Assembly (NCBI GenBank): GCA_946803715.1
Contig: CAMPET010000037.1
Span: 191,554 to 238,536 of the forward strand
From: Beroe ovata
Lineage: Eukaryota; Ctenophora; Nuda; Beroida; Beroidae
DNA length: 46,983 nucleotides
Direction of reading: 5' to 3'
The notes under the pieces are model-generated. The model saw nothing but the letters and a program-made list of their open reading frames with translations. It was not told where the DNA came from and made no database searches. The position numbers and the translations under genes were made by a program. How positions within the stretch are numbered: the stretch's first letter is position 1; each line of letters opens with the position of its first letter. Positions 1 through 13,825 of the stretch are shown here, in pieces.

Positions 1-4
1 CCGC

Positions 5-7
<3 letters not shown>

Positions 8-75
<68 letters not shown>
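8..75. repeat. (AC)n microsatellite
   Basis: An uninterrupted run of about 34 AC dinucleotides sits at the left edge. Similar AC/GT tracts recur through the window at 15037-15285, 28784-28796, 34256-34330 and 37230-37273. Confidence 0.98.
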
Positions 76-77
<2 letters not shown>

Positions 78-3000
78 GCCATCCGTTCCGGTATACCATA
101 CCAAATGCAGCAGCAGCTCAGCTGATACAAAGTATAATCATGCTGTTTCCAACATGATAGACTCGCCCAGCTCGTTATTTGCAGGGGTTCTCTTTAAAAC
201 ATCGCATTTTTACATAGATAGCATACCAACATAAGATTCCTTGCCGGCTTGGGAACATTTATCCAATAAATTTAGACATTTGTTAACCTATATTTGAGTA
301 GTCTAATGATTCACGAGTGTTCATAGTCTAAAACTGTCAGGAGATTTTTGTCAGGCTTCCTGTGTTGGCACCAAATTACACTCTTACCTGTTGATAAACC
401 GACAAGCCGGAAGGTATACGCTACCATATATCATATTTGACATACAAAACAAGGAAATATTATGTTGTATCTCATGTGTATATCTCCCACACTACAATTA
501 TAACAGTTAAATAATTAGCCATGTATCAATCTATGTAATTACTCGATTCCTGCACACATCCAATCAGCGACTCTCGCACATGAATAAGGGGAGGGGGACA
601 CTTGAGAGCTGAGGAAGAGCCGGGTCAGGTGACATGTCTCTGATCACGTGACCTATAGTGCGAGATGTGTTAGCAGGTCGCGGCCGTGTAAGGTTTTAAC
701 GTAACTTGATCCGGGCTTTACCACTTTCTCTAGTTTCAGAATTATATAGCCTCATCCTCCCTGGCTGCCATCTCTCTCTCACTTCGCTCACTGGGATTTG
801 TTTCTTTGTTTCATCATGGTTAACGGGGACAATTGTGCGTTGACAGTCCTCAAAATGCCTTGTTTCTTGTGTATGACGTACAGATGCAACTCCAAATTGG
901 TAAATTCCACTGTGTTGTCCCAAGCTTGCCTTGTTGCTCAGTATATCCATATGCTGCAACATCATTTCCTTGTCCCGATCTTCCGATTATAGTGTGGAGT
1001 GATGATAAAGAAGATGATGCGAATTTTATCTGCTTCGATAATTGACTTTGATTGGGGTTATGCATCAAAACCTATACGAATAATTATCATACTCAAGATA
1101 AGATCATTATCCTGATTTTAAGGTACCTGTATCTGGGATGATATTATCGTGATGTTGATTTCAACCCATGTCAATTTACACTGATTGATGTTCATTTTGA
1201 TTCAATGATTCCATTTAACAAACAATCTTCTAGATGTTAGGCTTATTATAGGATCCTTTATCATGCTCAAAGTTGAGTAAAATCAAATTCAGCGGAATCA
1301 GATTAGTGCCTGATTTGCTCGGTTCCTGCCATCTGATCAACTGCACACTGATTGACTTGATTTAAAGTGACACATTCATGAAAACCAACATTTTGAAATG
1401 GTGATTCGCTATGATACCACGTGGTATAAAAGCACATTTTATACTATAAGAGTAGCAAAGAGTTATCATTTATAGGGTGGAAAGTTTAGGTAGTTAGGCA
1501 CATCATAGAGGGTGGCAAAGACGTGTTCTCAAGTTGGCTTTGATCCCAGCTATCCATAGTCTAAGATTACCCTTGTAATCAAAATTCTAAGAGTTGATTG
1601 TGGATTGCTGCGATCAAAGCTTGAAACAAGATATCCGCTAGACCGCCCTGTATATCGAATGATATTGAGACATTGAGATGATTGGGTTCATGTCTGAATT
1701 AGAGATATCTTAATTGATAGTTATTAACTGTAATGATAGCAGGACATAATAAGGACATGGTATAGTAGCTTTAGTACTTCTTCTTATACGAAAAGGTAGA
1801 AAAGATGAGATAGTATGTACTAAGAGTGTATGGGTGAACTCACAGCAATATATTATAGATATAGTATACTAGTACACACCTGCGTTATATAGTACAAAGC
1901 TCTGCTGGCTCTACAACGACTAAATAGTGGATTAAATTACACAAACACCTTCACTCGACGGAGCTTTGCTAACAAAACCACTTTTCCTCATTTATCGAAA
2001 ATTTTGACCTTGCGTTTACCTTCGAATATGCTTGAGTGATGCCTGCAATATAGCTGCTTGAGTGAGCAGAAGACTTTAGGTTTGTAACACAATTCTCTCC
2101 TATGACGGTATACATCTTACCATTGAGTCATTCTTCTTTCATGATAGATAGTTCAGTAAAATCCTGTTTATCTGTATTCAGAGCCCATGTGGGTGTCACT
2201 CTCAGCTGTACTAGCTTACTGTACTAGCTTACTAGACGGTATGATAAGTGTGAGTGTATAGTATACCTACATAGTACAGTTATATCTTGGGTAATGGGTA
2301 TATCATGTGTACTGCAGCTGCTGTGATTATAAGCAGCTCCAAGGAATTGATCCGTTATGTGAAAGTACTGCCCTGGGAGTCAATATGCTGTCAACAGCAG
2401 CCCACACAGGAGTGTTCCGCAGCATCAATACCGCGTACACGTACCGTGTTATACAGCCATACATCATTATGGAACATTGTTTGTATCATGTGTTATGTTA
2501 AAATTTGCGAGTCCAAGTTGTCATCAGAATTATGCTATGATACACAGGTCTGGTGGATTCAATATATACGCATTTTGATATGGTCTCTGACCTACATTAT
2601 GCTTCACTCGGCGATGCATTAATTTCTGAATAGTCTGACTCAAAACTGAGTACAGTTGAGAATCAGGGTTAATCCTCCTGATGTAAACTATCATGATGTG
2701 GATTATATAGACCTTCCTAGAACTATATTGTTCATAAATCGCACTGCATAGTGCATAATATTCAACCAATCTACTTGAGGGATTTTTACCAATGTGGGTT
2801 TGGAGCAATATAAGTTTGAATTATACGTCATACGTTAAGCAGAATGTAGCTGGGAATATATGATTGAATCTTCTGTCATGAAGGCTTTCAATGAACCTGA
2901 TCCAAATCCAATCATTTTGAGTTGCATGCCTGGAAATAACAAATTCAAACATCATTGAAACTATCAATGGTTTATTATGATCAATGATGGGGTGTGTATC

Positions 3001-3351
3001 AGCGGTACCTTACATATTGAACTGAGCTGTCTCATCATGGTCACTTGGGTGTGTATATGAGTTCGAAACAGTTGGGACAGCGGGTTGCAAAGTTGACAGT
3101 CATGGGTGGAAACTAGAGATGGTGGCAAATTATATTTCACTCGGTGCAGTAGGAAATACGTGCGTGTTTTCCACGTACTAAGTTCAGCGCATAGTAGTAG
3201 GTACTATAATATGACCAGCAATCAGGAGTAAATAATATTCAGATTTGAAGCAATGAGAAAATAGACACTTATTACAAAAGTTAATCAGCAAGACATACCT
3301 TTACATAATATACTTTGTACGTTATTCATAGAATCACTCCCCCACAGAGAC
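76..3351. other. Gene-free stretch upstream of the RRM gene
   Basis: No coding exon is recognisable; the open frames are short, AT-rich and unlike any family I know. A CACGTG E-box core lies at 645-650, and about 20 bp to its left is a partly inverted copy (GGTCAGGTGAC at 623-633). The neighbourhood is more GC-rich than its surroundings, so a promoter or non-coding first exon of the downstream gene could lie near 560-700, but nothing proves this. Confidence 0.5.
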
Positions 3352-6300
3352 ATGGCTGCATCGGGAGTTCCAATTCAACGGGAACATACACGCACTATGT
3401 CAGACGAAGGGGAAGGACAGACCCCCACAGAGCCGAAACTGGTGGATCTAATGAATAGGACTGGATACCCCATTTCCCAGACGAATGGACAGAGGAAATT
3501 TGGACCACCTCCAGATTGGAAAGGGCCCCCTCCCAAAGGATCAGAGGTGCAATATAAATGATGTTGCAATATTAGATTATGTGGCTTGAATAGTTGAAAA
3601 CCTGTGTAATTTGGACTATTTGGTGAATATATCAGGGAGGCGAGACATGTTCTCATTGACCCATGGTTTAAACTGCAAGAACAATTAAGGTTCCATGTGC
3701 GAAAAAGACGGTGACCGGTTAATTACCAATACCACCAGGTTTTTGTGGGGAAAATACCCCGCGATGTCTATGAAGATGAGTTAGTCCCTCTGCTCAGTCG
3801 GCAAGGTCGTATCTATGAGATGCGATTGATGATGGATTTCAATGGGAACAACCGAGGTTACGCATTTGTGGTTTTCACTGCTAAGAAAGACGCTCAGAAC
3901 GCTATTAGAATGCTGAACAATTATGAGGTGAGCTCCTGTCAAGTTGTTATCCATTTAAAACGAATTTGCACAATGAACATTCTATTGAATAGGAGCTTAT
4001 CCCCTATTAGCAACATACTTCACTTCTAAGATCCGGAGAGGGAAGAACATTGGTGTTTGCTCCAGTGTTGATAACTGCAGGCTCTTTATTGGCGGTCTTC
4101 CTAAAACTAAAGTTAGGGAAGAGATTTTAGAGGAAATGCAGAAGGTGAGTGAATGCAGAAGTCTTTGTCTTAAATTATAGCACGTGTAATTCTCTTCTCG
4201 ACTGTGTTACTATGCAAATTGCGAATTTGGTTTCTATTTCAGTAAATCATACCTTGATTACATTTCTTTAGATAACAGAGGGCGTTCAGAAAGTCATATC
4301 ATACCCTAGTGCCAATGATAAGAGCAAAAACAGGGGGTTTGCATTCGTTGAATATGACAGTCACCGATCAGCTGCTATTGCACGACGCAAGCTTCTTCGA
4401 CAGGTGAGAAGTAGAATCATATTGAAGATGATGTCTACGTCTAACTTAGTTGAAATGAGAACACTTAACTCTAAAAAAGAGTCATATGATAGTTTGCAGT
4501 TGCTAAAATATATATATTCCCACTGTTTATGCGAACCACAATAACAAGCATGCATCATGCAACCACTTAGCAGTTTTATTTGGTTTTCATTATTTAACCA
4601 TTTTTCAGATACCTCAACCGTTCAAGCTGTGGGATCATGTCATAGCTGTCGATTGGGCGGAGCCAGAGATTGAAGTTGATGAAGAAATCATGCTTCAGGT
4701 AATGCTTCATGTATAATTGGTATGAGAAATGTCGGGACGATTTTACACAGAAAATTTAAATCAAGTGTCATGATCGATCTATTATAAATCATTGCAGGTG
4801 GTTTAATAATATGAGGTTACCGATCTTTAATGATATCAAGCAACTACCTACGATTATGATTTTTGAAATTCCTCCTGCCTAAATTTGCCGAATTTATGAT
4901 CACGCCTTACGTAATGTTTCTCACATAACATGATAAAGAGATGGAAGGAATATCTTCAACGATTTATTTCTCCAAACCTCCATTTTCCTCCAATCAGGTG
5001 AAAGTACTGTACGTGAGGAATCTTCACATTGACACCGAGGAGGAAACTGTGAAGGAGGTTTTCCTGAAAATAGCCAATGTTGAACGGGTGAAGAAGATCA
5101 GAGATTACGCATTTGTTCACTTCACTTCGGTGGAAGATGCCAGGAAAGCTATGGAAGCGATCAACGGAACTAAGATTGATGGCTGCGTTGTTGAGGTGAT
5201 TATCTTTACCCACTGTATCAATCTGATTGCCTGTACTGTTATGCCGAATTTCCAATTATTGGCACCATTTATAGCTATAGTTACTACTGGGTATGCCATG
5301 AATTGGAAAGACTCTGAAATCACGAAATGGGCTGATCTCCCAGAGTTTATTATACTACCTATGTTCCTCGCATCATGCTAGACTAGGCTCTATTACCATA
5401 TAGCATCAGATTGGATTGAATCCCTACAGCTGTTGAGTACTGGGTGCTGATCACTGCTTATACATCTCCTCAATTCACACATGTGTAACATTGTGTGACT
5501 ATATATGTTATGCCATGGTAGTGTAGTTCATAGTGTATACCTGCCTACTTTTATCATAGGTGAACCCTTACAAGCCCAGCTGAAATTGAAGTGTCATGAA
5601 GATGAAATACTTTCCGGGTGGCAGGAATCAACCCTATGGCTATGGCAATTTTCTGAGTCTGTGCCAGTTATGTATTACTAACTCAAACTTCTCCTCTCAA
5701 GGTGACCCTTGCAAAACCTGTGGACAGAGAACAGTATGCAAGACACACCAAAAACAAGCAACTGATGAACCCAAGCGCAGCTGCCGGGGCATCAGCTGCG
5801 GCTGTTATTCCTGCAATGAACCCTTATGCTGGCTATCTCAACTTTCAGACTCTTTACCAGCCGTTCATGGTGCCAAACCTCAACCAACTCTCATCCCAGA
5901 ACATAGCCGCGGCTGCAGTAGCGGGCCAGCAGTCTCAGAGTGTTAGGTGAGTGATCAAGTGATGAAGTAGTGATTATAAGTGACATAGACTCATCTGCAT
6001 TGAATATGATTGTAACGCTTCAATGGCATGTAACACGGGAAACAATTGCGCAGGGGTCGTGGTCGACCACTAAGGGGAGCGGCTGGGAGCCGAGGGGCTC
6101 GTACAGCCTATGGTACTGCTGCAACTGCCGGAAGTCATGGCAGACAGCCAATGTATGGCGTGCCTTCCTTCTGGTACGATCCAAAGAGAAAGCGAGGATT
6201 GGACGGACCAGTAAGTATAATTAGGCCAAAAGTACGCAGTTTTTAGCCATATGAAGCACACAGACGCACAAAACTTTTTTTGTAAGGCTAATGTCACTGT

Positions 6301-9300
6301 TTCAAATGATGTCACACAATCTGGCACTTCAAGTAGGTTCCTAAACGCAGGATAATTGTGACAGGACTTTAGATCATGTAATTTAATGGCATGTACCACA
6401 CAATTCATTGGAGTGTCAAAGAAACATTCATCAAAGCAATCATAGAGATTCTGACAGTCGCATGCTGTTATATTGACGCAAATCAATTCCACTTCAATAC
6501 TCAGATGTTCATGTGCAGACAAAACTCACGAACTTTCTATACACACCCTATGCGCAAACGTGATCTACATTTAGCCATGACATATTGACATAAACGTTAT
6601 TTAATGCACTTAAAAATTACATAAGTCAAAATTTGAGTACTCGGAAGAAAATCGCTAACACGAAAGCTTTTGGTTATTTCCTTGCGGCTCGAAACATTTA
6701 AGTGCAACTCCTTCTCTCACACTCAAGCTGTACTTAACTCTGCGTGAGTGTCCTAACTTGGTGCGTTAGGGCAGCGTGAATATGAAGTTGACGCCCTACT
6801 TATCTCCTAAAAATTACTTAAAAGTTCACACTTAAATGGTATTTTTCAAAGCAAAAAGATAAGTGCCTTTGTATTGGAGGGACTCGCACTTAAGCCGCAC
6901 TTGTTGTCAAATTTCATGTTGTGGCCGGCAAAATCCGTATTTTACGAGCTGGGCGATGCATCGCAATCTCAATTATCATAGGCTCAGCTGATGGGCTGCA
7001 TAGCTCACTGTAATTTCACCTCATTCAGGAACGCATGTTTGATCTGATGCCTGGTATGGAGCTTACTGCTGCTGCTCCAGCTTACACTCTCAAGCCCCCT
7101 GAAAGCGCCAAATCACCAATCCAGGTATTACTCAATAGTCAATCGCCCGCGAGGCCTTATACAGAACCTCAAGTCAAAGATCTTTGCCCAATGAGATCAT
7201 GAAGCATACCTCGAATAGCATCGTGATGATTCATTGTGAATTGTAAGAATGTGTTTTGGGTTGAGCAAGCACTGATGAATATAGCATAACATTGGGAGCA
7301 CTTTACTTACTTAGCGCAAGCCTAATATGGAAATATTATGGAACCATACAAAATATAGAACATTCATTTGGCTTTGCAGACAATTCGAAATTTCGAATAC
7401 CTGTAGGTTTTACAAGACGTGGCTAACAAAAACAACTGGGGCGTTCCCAATTATGAACTATTTAGTGTAAAGGTGCAGGAGTGGCCCAATGTTTTGTATC
7501 TTTACAAGGTAAATACGTCATTCCCCATGATCGGGGTCCCATGAAATCATCAGTGTGTAATTATATTGTGATCAAAAAATTGTGTTGGTCGGATAATAAC
7601 GTTAGTGACAATTTTCTTCCAAAGATTTCATCGACCTTCAAACGTTTTTTGTTGATGTCTTTCGCTCTGATTTATGCGAATTCATGATTTATGTCTCATA
7701 AGGACTTGTCCCAAATGTAAGAATTTCAAACAATTGAGGGCGATTCAATGAACTATTGTCATATCCCATCACATCAAACTTGTGATACAGTGTACCAGCT
7801 CTGTAACTCTCCCATGGTCTAATTGTAGCAATTCTCCGCAAATTCATCCAAACTTGGCCTCAATTATTGTCATTTGATCCGCCCTGAAGAGCAGCTATAT
7901 CGAATTAACAATCCGCACATCTCATAACTGAAACACTTCTCAACGATCAACAAGAGCTCTCGAGCTGGTGTTAATTGAGTCACCATGTGTGCCCACATTA
8001 TCCCTGGCATGGCGAGTAGAATCTCAGTGTCCTCAGATGTAACTCGATACTGGTTTACTTGAAGACCTATGTGTTGATACTGATAGAACAAAATATATGA
8101 TTCTTTGCAGCAATGAGTCACTGGATTTCGGATACTTCATAGCATTGAAACAGCATTTATAAATTTTTGTCCATTATAACTACACCAATGGACACAATGG
8201 ACAGATATCTTGCTCATCTTTGTTTTCACAATGGACACAATATCTACCAAATCAGTTTAGCTGATGGACATAGAACTGGTATTTTAATCCAATGGACACA
8301 ATGGACAAATCTTGACCAATAGACACAGTATGTCCATTCTCCAATAAACATGGTGTGTACACATGTACAATGGACACATTCGACACATTGCGTCTGTTGC
8401 TCCCATTGTGCACAATGCGAGGATTGTACAATAAATCCAAATAGTTGTCCTAAATATAACAGTTCTCTAGTTTTAAAATCAAAGTACTCTGGCCCACTAT
8501 CTAGGACCACCATTTTTAAGATAGCTGTAGCTCCTAGAACATGCAGTATCTGTAGCTCTCATCACGGCATAGCCTTTGCTTTGCCTCGTACTCTTACCCC
8601 TACTTGGTAATTGAAATGTGGACGGGCCTCTTTGGCTGTGCCAAAAAAGCACAAGCACTGTCATGCCATTAAGTGGCTGCCGTATCGGGTAGTAGCTACA
8701 AACTCAAGATTGAGTGTGCATATTATGCAGCCCTCAATCCTCAAGCCCTAGGTAGTGAACATGCTGAGTCCAATGGACGTGATGTGACCAATGTACGTGT
8801 TCATTGTTTTTATTGGTCAAGATTTGTCCATTGTGTCCATAGGACTCAAATACCAGCTAAACTGAATTGGTAGATGTGTCCATTGTGTCCAACCAGATAA
8901 GCAAGATGTGTGACCACTGTCCATTGTGTACAATGGTGTACAATGGACAAAAATACAAAAATGCTGATGAGTGGACGTGACTTTGTGTTAGACACAATGG
9001 ACACATCTTCATTAATTCTTTTGACCCTTTTACCCAGAAATTGTCCATTTTTAAATCACTGAATTTGCTGCAAGCTTGTGATCAAAGAAGGCAGCAAAAA
9101 TCTTGCCCCCACTGCCACTACTGTCTCTGTGTTATTTTTCATTCATTATAACGTTGTAAACACATCACAACTTGTCAGCTTGATGACAGTCCCTCGATGA
9201 ACATTATAATGCAAGAATTGGTTTGTCAAATCTGTTATTAACATGGCACCTCACCCATTGCTCACTGCTAAAGTTAATAGTTTCTTGAGATCTATTATAT

Positions 9301-11069
9301 AATTGATCGCAGGTATCTTTCGCAAACCTTCCCGGATACCAGTCAGTGCCCAATAAGATATGCAAGACCCCAGAAGAGGCTGAGACTTATGCTGCCGAAT
9401 ACACACTCCAACAGATGAACTGCAACCTCGATGGTGAGTTTCATAGACAAAAAGATGTCATAACCAAACTTGTAATCTATCTTTTGACTGAATTGATGCC
9501 CTGGTCGACGCGACAAAACGCATTATAGTCGTCTTGTTCTTTTCAGACACCACAGAAATTGAAAACAGGCTCAATAAATTTGGTTTATCAGAAAATATGA
9601 GTCCCGTAGGTATTACCAAACAATTTTCTGAAAAACCACCGATAACTACCTATGAGATAATTGTTCAAAATTTATGTTGAGTTGATAATCGTCTCTCTCA
9701 TAATCTTTGTCAAGGGTTGCGGATTCCGTACCTTAGATTGATAACCTGATATAAGAAGAAGATTTGCTTCAGTGATGTTGAAATGATTGGTTTCCTCAAA
9801 ATCCACTGATTCGTAGCTGAACTATTAATAATTCATAGCTGAAGACTTTCAGATTGAATGATCCTCCATTCTATTATATGCTATAGTTTGATCCACTTAA
9901 ATGTCAGACTGCCCAATAATGATACCTAGGTACTGTTATCGATCAAAATGTGAATAATAGGTGCCAAATATCCTGGAGTTTTTGATTACCTCAGCCAGCC
10001 CTGATTTGCTGGAATTGCTCACTTTTTGCTCCATATGGGGGTTAATAGGGTTGCTGCAGGGTCAGTAAATCCTGTTTTCTCTTGACAAGTATGGAAGACC
10101 TAAGGTTATTGGCAGATTCCAAAATTGAAGACGCTTTTTTTTCCTAGATATAAAGTCTCTTATGCCTTAATCGATAGTCGGTTATAGTATCTTACTCATG
10201 AAATGGGCTACCAAACTAATGCAGCACTTTTCGCAACAAAAAAACTCGCAATAGGCAACTTGGTAGAATAAGAATCAACTGTTTACAATTTGACACATTT
10301 CAGAATGCACCAAGGCAGCTGAATTGATTAATCAATAGTTCATGTCCACGTCTAGTGCAGGTCCATCCATCTCAGTGAGAGCTTTGCACTCATGGCTATA
10401 TTGGCTACCATATACCACTTAATTTCCTCAGCTTATAACAGCCAGGTGTTGAATATTGCAAATATCAGCAGTTGGTGGTTTCCAATATTGCAAGGAGTAA
10501 CTTGTTACACAGAATTCCCTTATCTCAAAATGGCGTGACACTTGTGACCACCAATGGAAACCTCTTGATAATGAAATTATATACCCCCAAACACCATGAA
10601 CTTTTCCTCCTTTGGTGAAAGTTGACCCCCCTTATCAGCTTATCTTTGCAACTGATATATACACTCCGGCAAGGTTTCCGAATGTGATTCATAAGTGGAT
10701 AGTACTAGACCAGTGATTCTGTGGAAAAACTATGCTGGAATTTGATTGGCGCCTTTCTAATATCACAATATGATCTCAGGGCCCAATATGACATATAATA
10801 CATATCTTTCAATCGAAGAGGTCATTACCTCAAATATTTACATCTATTAATTCTGTATGGATGATTTCTCAGGCTCGTTGCTGATGGCAGCCCCCCAAGT
10901 AAGCACGGCTGCAGCTGCAGGAGCGCCTGCAGGAATGGTTCAGATGTTCGCCTACCCTGACATTAACCAAGCTGCCCTGTTCCAACAAGCTGCTGCCATT
11001 GACCCAGTAGCTTATGCTACAGCTGCCGCTGCCTACGGTCTGCAGCCACATCAGCTACAACAGTTCTAG
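3352..11069 (+). CDS. A1CF/RBM46/RBM47-type RNA-binding protein (3 RRMs + dsRBD), complete
   Basis: Thirteen in-phase exons: 3352-3546, 3739-3927, 4031-4144, 4272-4403, 4609-4698, 4998-5195, 5702-5946, 6054-6210, 7029-7124, 7407-7508, 9313-9433, 9547-9609 and 10873-11069, about 632 residues. RRM1 (from residue 66) has RNP2 VFVGKI and RNP1 [11 protein letters not shown]2 (from about 145) has LFIGGL and [12 protein letters not shown]3 (about 241-306) has LYVRNL and the atypical IRDYAFVHF, which lacks the usual Gly as in A1CF. Then come an Ala-rich linker, an RG-rich patch (GRGRPLRG) and a dsRNA-binding-like domain (about 467-550) with [10 protein letters not shown] and [13 protein letters not shown], typical of A1CF/RBM46/RBM47 rather than of hnRNP Q/R, whose RRMs are similar. 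Vertebrate relatives are about 590 residues long and act in mRNA binding and C-to-U editing or translation control. The tail is Ala/Gln-rich and ends LQPHQLQQF. The start was chosen as the first ATG of the exon ending in phase before RRM1; upstream non-coding exons are possible. Confidence 0.9.
8151..8966. mobile_element. Foldback (long inverted repeat) element in an intron of the RRM gene
   Basis: The left arm, about 8151-8320, is an imperfect inverted copy of the right arm, about 8812-8966. Matching landmarks in order are CAGCATTT, TTTTTGTCCATT, ACAATGGACA, ATCTTGC, ATCTACCAA, TCAGTTTAGCTG, GGTATTT and ACAATGGACAAATCTTGACCAAT. Both arms are studded with CAATGGACA motifs. No ORF or transposase remnant lies in the loop. 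It sits in the intron between the two dsRBD exons, so the pre-mRNA could form a hairpin of about 160 bp. Confidence 0.75.
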
Positions 11070-12523
11070 CAGGGACATGTCATACATCATATTATATTCA
11101 TGGGGGGTGTGTATCTCAAACATAACGAGGACTATCCATGAAGCTATAGTTCTCAAGTTGCTGTAACACATACTGCCATTTCATACACCTATGTCAGACA
11201 CTGATCAGACAGGGACTGCAGAATGTACTGATATAGGCAACAGACAATATATTATATCAGAACACTATTCAGCGCATTTTCTTCTTATCTTGTTTGCACA
11301 GATATACCTACTAATATCCCCACGTGCTGACATTGTATCATGGGGTGTTTAGGATCACCTACAGATGTGTAAATATGTATGATGGGTGAAACAATATCGA
11401 CTCCATTATATAGGATAAAGCTTTTGTAATAACGAAATAAGAGCTACGTTTTGTGTTACCATGTTTTCTTGTTTGACTATCTACATTATACAATGTTAAT
11501 ATTCATATATCGAGCCTCATGATGATGAGTAGGTCGAGCTTTGTAACTCTTTGTGTATAGTGAAATGTCAGATAATCGAAATTCAATGAACAGTATTGCA
11601 GAGGTACATGCTCTATTGTGTGGACTCTGCAATCTTTTGATTTTGCTGATCCTGATAATTGCATCATGCCCAGTCCATTTACAGGCAAAATTCATATCAG
11701 TTTCTTTTCACTATTACTTTGTCACCAGTGATAAGGAATGCCGGAATAAGGAATTAAGGATACCGGGAATTGTCAATCACATCCGATCTCAAGCCATATT
11801 ATCCTTTGTAAAATAAGACTGTGGTCCATAATGTTGACACCTTCTTGATGGACGCCATATGCTAGACTGATTTTGGGTATTACTGAGTCAATAAGAATGG
11901 CTGGGCTGATGTTTAAGGGCGCTGGCGCACTATATCAAGATATCAATCAGTTCACAACAATTTGATTATTAAACCATGCCATGATCTTTACCTAAACATG
12001 TTCCAATCATAACGCATACTGTAATCGCCTTGATTCAAGCTTTTTACCATTTAGGAGTATATATTTTAGTTGTTTGTTCTTTTTTGTGATAGTACTTCCT
12101 TAAAGCAGGTGGAAGCATTCAGTTTTGTTTATGATCTCTTGTTTTTAAGGGTACTTTTATCTTATGTAGCGTGTAAAACTTTCTGACTTTGACTATTTTG
12201 ATAAATTCTCATCCAAATTGCTTTGCAACATAACAGAAACCGATAGAAAGTATGAGAATTTTGAGAAATATTAAGGTTGGTTACTTTTTCTGAACAGGTT
12301 TGTTGTGCCAGTATTTCTCACTAAGGTAACAACAAGCCAGTTCCTATATTTTGTGCGTTTTTCAAGTATTTTTCCGTTTAGTGAGTAATCTCAGACGTGG
12401 CTCACATGACTAACACGGTTAGTCATGTCCATATTGCCCACTGCATGGACACTGCAATAATTTCATTTCTGAATGAGTTACTGAATAAAATTAGATGGGA
12501 AGGAGCAGAATTTCTAGAATAAA
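11070..12523 (+). other. Probable 3' UTR of the RRM gene
   Basis: This follows the TAG at 11067-11069. It is AT-rich and has no coding signal. The first AATAAA hexamers on this strand are at 12484-12489 and 12518-12523, so the 3' UTR may be about 1.4 kb; an earlier non-canonical site cannot be excluded. Confidence 0.4.
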
Positions 12524-13688
12524 GAGGCGTTCCCTTTTAAACATGTTAATATTTGAGGGTTTATGAATATTTATTTAACGCAATTTCGGTCTAATGCATC
12601 CAATCAAAAAGCAAAGAATAACAGAATAATCAGCAGCTAATCATCTTTATTTATCCAGATTCGCTAGAAATTTCTGTTGATTTTATCTGGAATGATCGAT
12701 GTGACTTAAACCTCTACCAGAACATTCAACATTGGTATTATAAGCACTTCTGCCTTGATAAGCACTTCAGCCTTGATAAGACACTTAATATAGTCATTGG
12801 TCCTGGTTTTTGAACAACTATATTATGATACGCCTTCTCCTTATGCTAGAGCTGAATAAAATTCAGTTGCGAATTTCTCCACTGGTAGTGGGTGCATACA
12901 TTGATATATTCCAGATTACTAATTTCATTAACTCAGCTAAGATATATTCTTTAAACGGATTTCGGTCATTAAGTTTAACTCTACAGGAAATTAATTGTTG
13001 CTTTCAGTAAACATTTATTGAATTTGTTATAGAAAATCTTATTTTAATATTGCCAACTTGTTTCGTAAACCTATTTGTCTATCTGTCTCTATACTACTGA
13101 GTCTTTCCCATTTTTGCAAAAAAAACTTAAACAAAACCACATGATCATGACTTATGAACTATGAAGTGATAATTGTTGATTTCAGAATTAAGTAAGAAGT
13201 ATCAAATCAGTCGAAATGGTAAAACTACCGCGGTGCTCCTTCTGTTCAACTTCATGCTACAATGTGGTGCACTGTTATCAACTGTGAGCCCCTATTACCC
13301 TCATAGGGGCTACCTGTGATCAGTATCTATACCGATACTCTACACCAGGCTAGTGTAGAATATGAAATACGCTCTCTATGATATGAAGGTTGAAGTTGAA
13401 CTCATTCAAAAACTGGGGAGCAGGGTCTGCCGGTCTGGTGAAGATAACACATGGTGTCACGTGACGACACGGTGTCACATGACGCTGCACCATCTCATGG
13501 TTTTCGGAACACCCTCATCTTGACATCCTACACATGGCCAGCACGTTTGTGGATCTACCTTGATAAAAGAAAAGCCGGTTTAGTGGCAGTGAGTTAACTC
13601 ATCATCTGGTATTCATCTTGAATTGGATCACAAATTCCATCAGTTTAACTCTTTTGTGGGTACCTAGCACCCACCTCAAATTCTTCAG

Positions 13689-13825
13689 GTCGGAAAGACA
13701 TCTCTGCCTCTAACTGTTGATCCACCTAGTGACAAGGGTGACAGGAGTGTCAGTGACAGAAAATATGTTAGCGAAAATCTTCAAAGTAAAGATCTTGATA
13801 GCCTCAGGGGATCTCTATTCTCTAG
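13689..13825 (+). CDS. Orphan candidate exon, unknown
   Basis: A 137-bp segment is flanked by a good acceptor (TTCTTCAG) and donor (GTAAAG) and is open in only one frame. It encodes a polar Ser/Asp-rich peptide (for example PPSDKGDRSVSDRKYVSEN). No partner exon in phase is convincing: a following acceptor near 13947 would lead to a quick stop. It does not fit the phase of the RRM gene upstream. I do not recognise it; it may be an exon of an unannotated gene or chance. Confidence 0.25.

Noticed and set aside
798-1068. Short overlapping ORFs on both strands
   Set aside because: No motif, splice or conservation-like signal; expected by chance.
3739-5195. Assignment of the RRM gene to hnRNP Q/R (SYNCRIP)
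   Set aside because: The RRMs alone would allow it, but the C-terminal dsRBD-like exons ([21 protein letters not shown]) are specific to the A1CF/RBM46/RBM47 group.
11553-11816. 87-residue ORF on the plus strand
   Set aside because: Lies in the probable 3' UTR of the RRM gene; no family resemblance.
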